Assembly: GCA_963971405.1 (NCBI GenBank)
Contig: OZ020484.1
Coordinates: 2,666,001-2,730,000, forward strand
Source: Psococerastis gibbosa
Taxonomy: Eukaryota > Arthropoda > Insecta > Psocodea > Psocidae
Length of the DNA: 64,000 bases
Reading direction: 5' to 3'
In this document: positions 46,789 through 52,914 of the stretch, piece by piece
How the letters are laid out: each line of letters begins with the position of its first letter
Numbering within the stretch: the first letter of the stretch is position 1
Notes under the pieces: generated by a model
The model's database searches: none
What the model was told of the DNA's origin: nothing
What the model saw: only the letters and a program-made list of their open reading frames with translations
Program-made: the position numbers and the translations under genes

Positions 46789-48162
46789 ACGCTGTACCTA
46801 TAGTACAATATATATCCGTAAGACTACACTTTCAGTCTGTTTCTTTTAGACTCCCATATTTCACACTCGAATATTGTTTCTACATATTCTTATACATATA
46901 TACTTCTAGATATATTATTATATTATAAAATATGTGTCCGAGAAAAATTCAAAAGTGTATTAGGCTACCTAAATTTAGATTCAAATCGTATAGGTACTTC
47001 AACATAAACATTCCAAAGATTTCAGTGTACGAGTACATGCAGTTTCACCGTACCTAATAAAAAAAAAAAACTGGAAAACGTTTCACACTTCTCCGATACC
47101 ATGAGACAAGCGAGACTATAGAGACACCCATCAGCGGACAACCTAATAAAACTGAGTTGCCTCCCGACAATCAAGATAGAGCCACAGGAAGGTAGCGGAT
47201 CAGACTTCAAATCCCTTTCATAAGAAATTTCACTAATAACTTTATAAGGTAATTGATTTTTTTTAAACATACTGTATTTTTTATATAGGCCTACTTTATC
47301 TTTAAAAGTACCTAATGAACTTTTTTTTTTTTTTTTTTTTCTTCGTGGGGCCTACTCGTTTGAGTTCCTATAAGCGTCGACCTAGAAGGTCTTTTGCTTC
47401 CACGTTTGCCGTCTACGCCCATCTTATAACACCAGTCTTTTTGATAAATCCTAGTGTTTTTGTGATGGGATTAGATCGGATGGTTTCCTCTTCAGACCTA
47501 GGGTGGCCAAGAGCTTGGTATCGAGTTTGTCCCAGCGCTTCACATTCAAAGAGAATGTGTTCAGCTGTTTCTTCTTCAACATCACACAGTCTGCATCTAC
47601 TGTCGTTTTTCACGCCAACCCTATGCATGTGTTTGTTGAAGTGGCCGTGGTCCGTAAGCGTGCCAACCACCCTTCTAGCTTGCTCTCTACTTAAAGAGAG
47701 AAGCTGCTCGGTGAGCTTTTTACTAGGACCCGGAATAACCTTCTTAGCAAATCTGCTTTCCGGGACTTTCTTCCATTCCTCTACAGTTTTTCTCTGCACC
47801 CATTTTTGTACAGAAGTACGGGCCTGGCAGTAAGCCATCCCGTACTTAGGTTCTGCACCAATGAATGGCGTTTCTGCACCTTTTCGAGCCAGCTCGTCGG
47901 CTCTTTCATTCCCATCAAAGTTCGAGTGCGCCGGGACCCAAATCAGCGAGACTGAGTTTTCCCGACACACCTTTATTAGGAGGTTGGTGCAGGCCTACTT
48001 TATCTTTAAAAGTACCTAATGAACTTACTTCTCCAAAATAAAAGTCTCGTGGTCAACAATGTAGCGAAGTCCGTGGATAGAAGAATTGCTCAAGTACAAA
48101 GTTGTTCGGCTGACTATTACTTGTGGCACTCTTATACATATTTTGAATAGAGTCTCCAACAT
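30618..48162 (-). CDS. DEG/ENaC cation channel (pickpocket-like), 9 exons, 519 aa, complete
   Basis: Exons in order: 48162-48029, 43909-43715, 42610-42463, 41284-41151, 39628-39424, 37975-37768, 36840-36690, 32919-32816, 30898-30618. All borders are GT/AG and every junction codon is sensible. The total is 1560 nt with stop, normal for insect pickpockets, which are amiloride-type Na+ channels at the plasma membrane. Seen: HG gating motif at residues 30-31; TM1 about 46-71; FPAIYIC after TM1; Cys-rich extracellular loop with FYDGTCAYCYTFC, the CDYFLPIYTEQGYCY signature, RGCLF, the thumb cysteines CGCIP and CNCLPSC; then GGAAGLFLGASLLSVVEIVYY, TM2 with the GAS (GxS) filter at 438-440. The 63-residue tail holds PPGY (502-505), a possible WW-domain PY motif. 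An in-frame TAG precedes the start ATG. Which pickpocket subgroup it belongs to cannot be told. Confidence 0.95.
30945..31062. other. channel intron 8, nothing assigned
   Basis: GC-richer than its surroundings. A short + strand frame (RRRTKWYGRFYDSSAQLSRL) looks transposon-like but cannot be placed. Confidence 0.3.
31063..31679. mobile_element. M1 MITE, copy 6, split by a LINE
   Basis: M1 ends CAGCCTGATCGAGGCGATA and CGCCTCAATCAGGCTG, separated by the LINE at 31090-31528. The 9 bp TATAATACC of M1 is duplicated on both sides (31081-31089, 31529-31537). Confidence 0.85.
31090..31528 (+). mobile_element. LINE 3' end with TTTCA tail
   Basis: Encodes a fragment LWNSLTDETRTESSLGRFKA, like the C-terminus of CR1/L2-type LINEs. 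A 3' UTR with GAGTAGCCCTTCGGGGCTAA follows, then a (ATTTC)n tail. Related 3' ends lie at 44865-44955, 49655-49730, 54897-54990 (-) and 57225-57515. Confidence 0.75.
31715..31905. repeat. dispersed repeat R3, copy 2
   Basis: ACCAAGCAGCGGCATAGAGG, TTGTCTAGAAAAAGCC, GACTATGTGACGGGACGAA and TGAGCAACCACTA match pieces of 20590-20760. Confidence 0.45.
32002..32393. mobile_element. M4 MITE, copy 2
   Basis: CTAAGGCGCCCATTCCATTG with inverted CAATGGAATGGGCACCTAAG. Arms carry GACGTGGTAGCAGACATTCA and TTTCCACCGACCTCGCATTG. Confidence 0.9.
32456..32692 (-). mobile_element. tRNA-Glu-like SINE, copy 4
   Basis: (AAAT)n tail at the left, CTAAGCCAACCTAGCGGAGT, reversed box B GGACTCGAACC and terminal ACATGTCCTG. 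Confidence 0.88.
32735..32790 (-). pseudogene. RTE-like LINE scrap
   Basis: TACATGGCCAAAGTATGTTAG, the same piece as at 17820 and 19315. It lies 26 bp past the donor of channel exon 8. Confidence 0.5.
32816..32919 (-). CDS. channel exon 8: pre-TM2 segment
   Basis: Acceptor GATTCTTTTGCAG, donor GTAAGT. Encodes residues 392-427, YLKTGTKALLTISADSLSKE then RFIRNIVRTKLDLV. Only 104 nt and hidden from ORF searches. Phase 1 in and 1 out, matching exons 7 and 9. Confidence 0.93.
33252..33334 (-). mobile_element. 83 bp LINE 3' stub with poly-A and target duplication
   Basis: Poly-T followed by a short 3' UTR piece (GCGTCGACCTTTGAGATCT). The 15 bp TAAGGTCCGAAGTAT is present at 33237-33251 and 33335-33349. 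The 3' UTR resembles that of the LINE at 47323-47990 (shared GCGTCGACCT). Confidence 0.85.
33350..34004. other. channel intron 7, no feature
   Basis: A poly-A run near 33694-33709 and an (AATTA)n tract near 33960-33990 lead into the next SINE. Confidence 0.4.
34005..34204 (-). mobile_element. tRNA-Glu-like SINE, copy 5
   Basis: CTATTACTAAGCCAACCTAG, reversed box B GGACTCGAACC and terminal ACATGCCCTG. Confidence 0.88.
34455..35600 (+). repeat. dispersed repeat D1, long copy with an AT-rich insert
   Basis: AACCGGTCCGAGTTTACTCG at the left, a G run at 34570-34582, GTTGGAGCCGTTATTGAGAA, then an insert of about 300 bp (35030-35325, ending TGCAAATAAACGATTATTTA). It continues with TGATTTTTGTGAACCTACAT, ACAGACAGACAG and TTCCTGGGACCTGAAAAC. 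Confidence 0.75.
35612..35972 (-). repeat. dispersed repeat R2, copy 2
   Basis: Reverse of 16646-17003: TTTCAGCATTTCTGCTTTAA, AACCCTGTCAGCCTGGCGGG, TTATAGTGGATTCCGAATCA. Confidence 0.75.
35985..36112 (+). mobile_element. family B hammerhead-like stub, degenerate copy
   Basis: CTGAAGATGTTGAACAGAGATG then TTGGCAAAACGTCTGG: the same CTGANGA / (G)AAACG plan as 4114-4396 with one core G changed to C. Followed by ATTCTACTCCTTCATCA. Confidence 0.5.
36113..36580. other. channel intron 7, no feature
   Basis: AT-rich. Poly-A near 36517-36531. No exon required by the channel phase is missing here. Confidence 0.4.
36585..36655 (+). repeat. family B tail fragment
   Basis: CAGCCCGGATTGTACTGCTTC and CTCATCTGATTCCGGTCACG match the right end of family B. 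It ends 35 bp before the donor side of exon 7. Confidence 0.5.
36690..36840 (-). CDS. channel exon 7: thumb cysteines
   Basis: Acceptor AACTACACAG, donor GTAAGT. Encodes residues 342-392 with CDVPGLWCVNRQRE and CNCLPSCEETEYAIPLNDV, the hallmark Cys cluster of the family. The acceptor tract is weak. An alternative AG at 36781/36780 would break the phase with exon 6. Confidence 0.92.
37028..37430 (+). mobile_element. RTE-like LINE 3' fragment with target duplication
   Basis: Open frame through 37407 encodes MWWYRRMLRISWRDHVTNE, RAKWMGHLLRHENMVHTIIE and EDRVNWRTICREL: the C-terminal region of RTE-type endonuclease/reverse transcriptases. It ends in an (AAG)n tail. The 11 bp GACCGCTAGTA flanks it at 37017-37027 and 37431-37441. 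No stop within the preserved part, so young. Confidence 0.9.
37505..37582 (-). mobile_element. SINE2, copy 2 (partial)
   Basis: TTAGAGGATATAG tail, reversed box B GGGATTCGAACCC, then GATCTACGCCTAAC. The 5' tRNA half is missing. Confidence 0.75.
37768..37975 (-). CDS. channel exon 6: RGCLF and CGCIP
   Basis: Acceptor TTTCATTCCAG, donor GTAAGC. Encodes residues 273-341: ATEIVNDPDLVAEVPIEARG, CLFHSE, then CIVECHMEAAIKECGCIPYI. Read-through into the intron is not coding. Confidence 0.95.
38030..38180. repeat. oligo-G rich repeat scrap
   Basis: G runs at 38040-38052 and 38139-38150 with CACCCCCCTGGGCACGG. On the gene strand these are C runs 65-175 nt upstream of exon 6. Confidence 0.5.
38431..38819 (+). 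mobile_element. 5'-truncated LINE C-terminus with poly-A and target duplication
   Basis: Open frame 38436-38717 (HLRVITGFLSGHCNLNGHL, ACRFCNEGAEDPEHILLHC): the zinc-knuckle end of a Jockey/I-like LINE. A 3' UTR and A22 tail follow. AAGTCAATTATT lies at 38419-38430 and 38820-38831. No inactivating change in the preserved part. Confidence 0.9.
38832..39423. other. channel intron 5, right part
   Basis: A C run at 38892-38904 and GGCTCTGGATCTGTGG scraps. No coding motif. Confidence 0.4.
39424..39628 (-). CDS. channel exon 5: palm/finger segment
   Basis: Acceptor AATGACTTTTAG, donor GTATAC. Encodes residues 204-272: YQNAPKYDRKLHFYSNLSTG, PGTMTLELTASAKTHIRSPEE, PCNHLITYK. The GPG..L...HSPEE-like pattern is typical. 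Confidence 0.9.
39821..40676. mobile_element. ~856 bp foldback palindrome in channel intron 4
   Basis: Left end AATGTTCGGGACCGGGTATT; right end CCCGGTCCCGAACGTT. Arms match over about 400 bp each to a centre near 40248: GGGTGTCCCCTGAATGTAAA, ATATCTCGCGAACCGCGCAT, GTTTTACAATATGG. No coding capacity. Confidence 0.9.
40930..41100. mobile_element. M1 foldback MITE, copy 7
   Basis: GCCTGATCGAGGCGATTATA to CGCCTCGATCAGGC. It ends 50 bp from the donor of channel exon 4. Confidence 0.85.
41151..41284 (-). CDS. channel exon 4: GYCY signature
   Basis: Acceptor AATTCTTTTGCAG, donor GTAAGT. Encodes residues 160-204: FYYKCDKLITNCKWNNESFN then CCDYFLPIYTEQGYCYAVNS. Hidden in a shadow frame. Phase 0 in, 2 out, fitting exons 3 and 5. 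Confidence 0.94.
41395..42055 (-). pseudogene. mariner-like transposase relic
   Basis: The N-terminal half reads YRAVIKFFTKCGKSAKEI, VYGETCPSYSTTTTQWRRYF, LGRESLQNDPRCGRPSTAVT, then after a stop GVSKERIGEILHEYLDMSKV. Near 41400-41450 comes HMATVFWDAEGVILVDFLPK. The catalytic DDD-bearing middle is lost by deletion and stops break the frame. Sits in channel intron 3. Confidence 0.9.
42150..42374 (+). pseudogene. hAT-type transposase C-terminal fragment
   Basis: Frame ending DAMGQERLNHLTLLNDLLKE then VDIESVISKFSYIKSRKIY-stop resembles the C-terminal end (ERLN...I...F...K.R) of hAT/ZMYM-type transposases. Family by pattern only. Confidence 0.55.
42463..42610 (-). CDS. channel exon 3
   Basis: Donor GTAAGC; acceptor AAAAAATGTTCAG (poor pyrimidine tract). 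Encodes residues 110-159: LYADEYENKYAQLFNDYLFY, DGTCAYCYTFCVRRNQTCDV. The GTC..C...C pattern matches Nach/pickpocket proteins. Confidence 0.9.
42615..43200. repeat. diverged repeat pair
   Basis: GTGACACATTTC / GAAATGTGTCAC and TGCATGAACGAATGCAT-like segments near 42630-42830 and 43000-43160 form an imperfect inverted pair. AT-rich foldback, unnamed. Confidence 0.45.
43715..43909 (-). CDS. channel exon 2: TM1 and post-TM1 FPAIYIC
   Basis: Acceptor GGTTCATTTCAG, donor GTAAGT. Encodes residues 45-110: LIWLIMCSLSMFGTFLLFQS (TM1), WKTPFPAIYICEHKEYG. Its 5' 64 bases and acceptor recur three times upstream in a tandem array. Confidence 0.95.
43846..45480 (-). repeat. tandem array carrying partial copies of the TM1 exon
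   Basis: Units start at 43846 (real exon), 44263, 44677 and 45261, so lengths are 417, 414 and 584 bp plus a partial fourth. Each holds TTGACTGAAACAGCAGGAAT (or a variant), the acceptor side CATATCAACCTG-AATGAACC, CTCTTCTATTATATCCGAAC and a hairpin. Unit 3 is longer because a LINE 3' end (44780-44955) has inserted. Unit 4 keeps only the first bases of the exon and the acceptor. Confidence 0.92.
44071..44230. mobile_element. compact hairpin MITE within the array (x3)
   Basis: GGCGGGGTTTTCATTGACCT with inverted AGGTCAATGGAAACCCCGCC. Copies are at 44071-44230, 44487-44645 and 45071-45232. Shares TGACGTGGTAGCAGACATT and GTTTCC-(A/C)-GACCTCG with the larger M4 family. Confidence 0.85.
45500..45740. 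other. G run and unclassified sequence
   Basis: G run at 45541-45552. Intron 1 of the channel gene. Confidence 0.4.
45745..46640 (-). repeat. dispersed repeat D1, reverse copy
   Basis: GAGGTCCCAGGAACC, TTACGAAATGTCTGTCTATC, AACTACTCAGTGCATTTGGA, AAAACGGCTTCAGCGATTTC, then an insert with two G runs (46149-46162, 46250-46269). It ends with TCACGCTCTAATACATTGCG and a C run. Confidence 0.75.
46641..47286. other. channel intron 1: (TATG)n tract, no exon
   Basis: (TATG)n at about 46761-46786. A 47022-47270 reverse frame has fair composition but no recognised motif, and the channel phase needs no exon here. Confidence 0.4.
47323..47990 (-). mobile_element. young 5'-truncated LINE (RNase H end) next to a splice donor
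   Basis: An uninterrupted frame runs from 47990 to 47413. It has the RNase H end (IWVPAHSNFDGNERADELAR) and a CRLCDVEEETAEHILFECEA zinc knuckle, then a short 3' UTR and an A20 tail. A 36 bp duplication starting AGGCCTACTTTATC is exact at 47287-47322 and 47991-48026. The right copy ends at the G/T of the channel exon 1 donor, supplying all intron bases after GT. Confidence 0.93.
48029..48162 (-). CDS. channel exon 1: start, HG gating motif
   Basis: ATG at 48162-48160, preceded by an in-frame TAG 27 nt upstream. Donor GTAAGT. Encodes residues 1-45, ending SNSSIHGLRYIVDHETFILEK. The His-Gly pair is the conserved gating residue pair of DEG/ENaC channels. Confidence 0.92.
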
Positions 48163-48410
48163 TTTGTATAGAACTCTGTTTTCCTACCGTTGCGTCACTT
48201 TTGTTGCAAATCAACAAGAATAATTTTGATTTTTGATTGGTGAACTCGTGAAAAGTTGCAAGATTTGCGCGCGATGGTTCAACATCCGGTTTTGGTTTCC
48301 GGTTCCATTAAAATGCACTGTTCTAAAATCTAGATTGAAAAAATGGCGGAATGCCACATGAATTATTATTTTATACTTTCAGTTTAATACATACCGTATT
48401 AAAATAGCAG
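48163..48410. other. upstream of the channel start
   Basis: Likely 5' UTR or promoter side of the channel gene. No TATA or initiator can be assigned with confidence. Confidence 0.3.
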
Positions 48411-48535
48411 AAATTAGAGGTTATTATAGAAAAACTGACTTGGTGGGATTCGAACCCATGATCTACATCCAACCGGGGCGTCGCCTTAACCGCTGGACCA
48501 CAAGCCCCGATAAGTGCAGTCCTTCTAATTCCTCT
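48411..48535 (-). mobile_element. SINE2, copy 3 (full tRNA-like head)
   Basis: In reverse: GGGGCTTGTGGTCCAGCGGT, TAAGGCGACGCCCCGG, GGGTTCGAATCCCACC, then the tail ATATAACCTCTAATTTC-like. It has tRNA box A and box B, but the arms do not close well enough for a functional tRNA. Confidence 0.8.
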
Positions 48536-48751
48536 AATTATATACTCTTATTGACAATATTAAAATAGTGCAAGTTTGCACATTTATAACATCTTAATTT
48601 TCAAACTATGTTCAAACTATATGAGTGTTTGTTTTACGTATTATATTAGAGTACTTGTTCGGTTAGATAGTTGTGTAGTTGTGCTAACCTGTCTAACATA
48701 ACGAATCATATCAATACGAACATATAAGTAGAGAATACACATCAACTGTCC

Positions 48752-48835
48752 TTGTCGGGGCTTGTGGTCCAGTGGTTAGGCGTAGATCATGGGTTCGAAT
48801 CCCGCCAAGCCCAGTTTTTCTATATCCTCTAATTT
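48752..48835 (+). mobile_element. SINE2, copy 4 (anticodon arm deleted)
   Basis: GGGGCTTGTGGTCCAGTGGTTA then directly GGCGTAGATCATGGGTTCGA and CAAGCCC. Faces copy 3 as an inverted pair about 220 bp apart. Confidence 0.8.
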
Positions 48836-49395
48836 CGTATTTATGTGAGTTTGTACTATGCAAAGCTATGATATAATCATTGGGCCCGTCCCAAAACACT
48901 CAGGAATGTTTGTGTGAGGGTTATTGGAAGCACTCCTATGGCCCAATGCATAGCAGCGCCTCCAGTATTCCTCTCAAAAACATTTTTAAAAGTGGTGGGA
49001 CCGTTTAAGCCTACAATAATATTGAAATGTAAAATGAAAGTTAGGCCCTCACCAGCGGTGTGAAACAAGTGATAAATACCAGTAAGTAAGGCTATACTAT
49101 ATATTTAGGCTATACTCTATATTTATAGGATATTTTATAGAATTTATAGGATTATATAGATGCGATATATGAGTACGAGCGCGCCAAAAATTCTGAGGCC
49201 ACTTGAAGAGTGCAGGGTAATAACGGGCTTATAGAAAAAAAAAACCAAATTCGTGGCATATGGAAATTCAACTTAGAAACTTACTGTACCTATACATTAT
49301 TAGTGTTATTGAGTCTCTTCTTATAGAAAGAGGCCAGTCTTGTTTTTAGCCAGTCTTTTAGCCAGCTTTTTTTCAGGAAAAACTTTATGTTCAGG
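48836..49395. other. no gene assigned
   Basis: A 48877-49068 reverse frame (HWAIGVLPITLTQTFLSVLG) looks transposon- or exon-like but cannot be matched. Confidence 0.3.
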
Positions 49396-49735
49396 TCAGG
49401 ACATGTAGAGTAGTGGTACGGACTCTGACTTTCACCCGAAAGGTTGTTGGTTCGAGTCCTACACTCCCTACATTTTCTGGCCATGCTTCGGAGGGCATGT
49501 AAAGCAGGCGGTCCCGGGCCTTCCTAGTTTAGTGTAAGAGAGGGCTTTATAGCCCTAACTCCGCTAGGTTGGCTTAGTAATAGAACAAAAAAGTCCTTAT
49601 TTATTTATTTATTTATTTATGTTCATAATTTAAAAAATAATTTATGAACTAAAATAGGTTAGCTCGTAGAGTAGCCCTTCGGGGCTAGAGCTAGCCTAAT
49701 ATAAAGACGTTTGTCATTTCATTTCATTTCTAAGC
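49396..49735 (+). mobile_element. tRNA-Glu-like SINE (copy 6) followed by a LINE 3' end
   Basis: SINE at 49396-49622 with (TTTA)n tail. LINE end at 49655-49730 with GTAGCCCTTCGGGGCTAGAG and an (ATTTC)n tail. Confidence 0.85.
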
Positions 49736-50220
49736 TAAAAAGCAGAACTATATGCCAACTCCAAGCCATAGATTAGCATAGCTAACTCAAAAATTATTTT
49801 CTTTGTGACTTTTTGCAACCCGATATTCCCCTGACCTGCACTCTTCACTTCTCCTATCACTTCCCCTTTGGCCAGTCATTATAAAGACGAAGATGTAATA
49901 TATCAGATATAGACTGGGATACAGTAGGCACATAATTACTTTGGAAACGTTTACAACAGCACCGCACACACTATACCAAGCTACTGCAAGGTAACCCAAC
50001 AGTACGATGAAACGAATAGGGTAAGGGGGCGGGGCAATGCGGAGACATAAGTGATATTTGTTGTAGTCATTAAAAGAGTAGGTGTAATAGAAAAGGTGTT
50101 GCGTGACTATGAGGCAAGTCATCACTAAAACTACTCATAATGATGATACATCCGCTGTTTATTTGTACATTGTGAAGATTAAACCTTTTTGCTTTCATAT
50201 CGTATATATTCAGTACCGGG
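49736..50220. other. no gene seen
   Basis: No supportable feature. Confidence 0.35.
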
Positions 50221-50690
50221 TTTAGCCTTGTGTGAAGTTTGAAGTTGTGTGGGAGCCAAGGCCGTAGGCAAGGGGGGGGGGGGCTTATTGGGCTGCAGCC
50301 CCCCCCCCGAAATGAACACTTTTGATAAACATTTCCGCCGGGGGGGGGACCCTCGGGCCCCCCTGTTTGCAGATATATGAATATGCATGCCTTTGTAAGC
50401 TTTGCTGCTGTAAAACCCCACTGTTTTGCACTTATATGTGGATTTTTTTCCCCGGGGGAGGCCCCCCTCTGGTTTATAAATGCAATATTATTTCTATGAG
50501 TAAGTATTCCGTTGTAAGCTTTGTAAAATCTATCTTTTGCTGCTGTTAAAATGCGTAAAACCCCATTTTTTTGCACTAATATTTTCAAATTTTCCCCCCG
50601 GGGGAGACCCCCGAACCCCCCATTTGGGTTGAAATGCAATATTATTTCTATTCAATCTAAACCGTCGTAATGGTAACATTAGGATTTAGT
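50221..50690. repeat. oligo-G/C-rich tandem-like repeat
   Basis: GCCGTAGGCAAGGGGGG start, then three blocks with (C)n or CCCCGGGGGAG, TGCAATATTATTTCTAT and GTAAAACCCCA-TTTTTTGCAC. Probably a decayed DNA transposon also seen at 52915-54120. Confidence 0.5.
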
Positions 50691-51200
50691 CTGCACTTCC
50701 GCAAAATAGTGTGTGTCAGTGTTCGCACCAAAACTAAGTCCGCCTAGAAATTGACGTTTGGTGTGCTATCATATATACTCAGTAACACCATAACCTCAAA
50801 AGAATACACTAGATACAATTGAATTCAAGAAATTTTTTTACACTGGATAGGATCACAGTTGCCGCAGCCACCCCCGAAAAAAAATCCTGGCTACGGGCTT
50901 GGACTGGGAGCCCTTTCACGGGGGGAGCCGTTTTATGTACCCTTTTGGCTTAGACGAATATAATATCAATCATAAAATAGAGTCCCAAAGTCCCGCAAAA
51001 TATTTCTGCAAATTTATTTGATTTGATTTTTTTAGTCTATTGTAATTTTGTACTTTGTTACTATATTTGTGGAGGCCTCCCTTTTGTAGGGGCCCTGGGT
51101 CCATAACCCACCTGGTCCCATAGACAAACCCGTCAGGAAGACAAAAGAATTTACAATAGTATAGAATAATTTTTTTTTAACACGATTATTCGCATATGAA

Positions 51201-51347
51201 CAATTCAATAAATAATAAATGTATCTGAATAACCCCTTCCGTTGCCTGTGTAAGTAATACCTGTGTTGCGTTCCGACTGGTCACCGATCGCATGATGCGT
51301 AGAGACTCGCACAAGTACGAACAAGCTACTCACATGCCATCGAAGTC
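51201..51347 (+). repeat. dispersed repeat R1, copy 3
   Basis: ATAAATGTATCTGAATAACC, GTCACCGATCGCATGATGCG, GAGACTCGCACAAGTACGA. Confidence 0.6.
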
Positions 51348-51784
51348 CTTAGTTAGGGTAGTATTGAGAGGTTGGGAGTGAGTTTAATAATAACAACAAA
51401 GTCTGTATTGAAAAAATACAAATATATGTAGATACTGCGAGATTAGGGCCTATCTTACACCTAACTGTACATATCAACTATAGTTCAATTGAGATATAAT
51501 TTAAAAACTGCATTCATACAGAATATCAGTCATACCTTCCATTCAAGATAACAGTCACACTAATTCACATTCGCTGCCATCTTCGTTCACACGCACATTT
51601 TCTCACACATTCACACGCAACTTCGCCTTGTTCAACCGGTGACAGTGGTTTACTGACTAAGGAGAAACTTGTAATATTTGTTTTTAAATACGCTGAGAGA
51701 AGGAAAGGCACGAATTTCTATGGATATCGAGTTCCATAGTGTAGAGGAAGAGATGAGAAATGAAGAGTGGAAGATTTGGGAATT
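51348..51784. other. no gene seen
   Basis: No supportable feature. Confidence 0.4.
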
Positions 51785-51793
51785 AGAGAAATG

Positions 51794-51953
51794 AACATAA
51801 TAGTCTCCTTAGAAACTTTGTAAAACTTGCTGTCACTCATTGTTAAAAAATAACTTAGTTCAGTTTTACGTAATAAAATAAAAAACCAAACCGGTTGTGT
51901 GTTTTTTAATTTATTACGTAAAACTGTACTAAGTTGTTTTTTAACAATGAATG
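51794..51953 (-). mobile_element. family A palindromic stub, copy 2
   Basis: In reverse: arm, ACCGGTTTGG core remnant, inverted arm, AACAATGAGTGACAGCAAGT and TCTAAGGAGACTAT. A 9 bp duplication AGAGAAATG lies at 51785-51793 and 51954-51962. The hammerhead-like core is mostly deleted. Confidence 0.65.
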
Positions 51954-51962
51954 AGAGAAATG

Positions 51963-52502
51963 GGTTAGAAGGAAGTGGTCCCCACGAGTATTACAGGCTC
52001 GCGAGGAGAGTAGTGTAAGGGACGAGAATAGGTAGGTAGGGGATTGGGTATGCAGCACTTTGAAGAACAGGCATGCCTGTTGAAGTTGACGCCAAAGTTG
52101 GAGATTCAGCCAGGCCAGAGCGTTCAGGAGTGGAGATATGTGGTCTCTGTACGACTTGACATTCATTACGAACCTAATGCAGTTATTTTATAAGAAGAGT
52201 AAGGGAAAAAGCCATTGAAAACATTAATACTAGTAATAATAGGCTATTTACTATTGGGGTGCAATTAATCGGTCTTGCAAGACTTTGGAAACCACCAGTT
52301 TGAGTTATCTGCAGGGCCGGAAGTGTCTATCTCCCATAACGCTATCTTCTCCCGGCCTTTTCTCATCTCAGTAGTATGTGGTATGTGGCCAACTGTAATG
52401 TGCTAAAAATATCTGCTGTCACTGTTAATACTCCGCATAAGGTAAACATCAAAATACTGCCACGGTCATGGGCATGTAAAGTAGTGGCAAATAAATACAT
52501 AA
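51963..52502. other. no gene assigned
   Basis: A reverse frame at 51906-52166 (NALAWLNLQLWRQLQQACLF) resembles a LINE tail weakly. Not called. Confidence 0.3.
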
Positions 52503-52706
52503 GCCAGGACATGCAGAGCAGCTCGGACTTTCACCCGAAAAGTTGTTGGTTCGAGTCCTACACCATAGTTACATTTTCTGGCCATCCTTTGGAGGGCATG
52601 TAAAGTAGGCGGTCCCGGGTCTTCTTAGTTATATGTAATAGAGGGCTTTATACCCCGCTAGGTTGGCTAAGTAATAAAACGAAAAGCCAATAATTATTTA
52701 TTTATG
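52503..52706 (+). mobile_element. tRNA-Glu-like SINE, copy 7
   Basis: GGACATGCAGAGCAGCTCGGA, box B GGTTCGAGTCC, TGGAGGGCATGTAAAGTAGG. Confidence 0.85.
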
Positions 52707-52914
52707 ATTTAAAATCAAATCGTTCACTCATAAAACGATAGAGATTTTAGAGAAAGGTTGAAAATTGAAGCCCCAATATTAAAACTGTCCCTTTTGACCC
52801 TGAAGAACAAATGTATACGTATCTTGAAAACAAACAAGTGTTACAACTGATGTAATACAGTGGGAAATTAGGTCTTCTCATAATAATTCAACATATTGGC
52901 GTAAATTCCCAAAA

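Noticed and set aside
47022-47270. 82-codon - frame in channel intron 1
   Set aside because: No motif, and the exon 1/exon 2 phase joins perfectly without it.
47315-47833. 172-codon + strand frame starting with poly-Phe
   Set aside because: Antisense shadow of the LINE RNase H frame; the Phe run is the LINE poly-A tail.
48411-48535. Possible functional tRNA gene
   Set aside because: Box A and B are present, but the acceptor and anticodon stems pair poorly and four related copies share a SINE tail.
48877-49068. Possible upstream exon of the channel gene
   Set aside because: The channel already has a start codon with an upstream in-frame stop at 48162; this frame lacks DEG/ENaC features.
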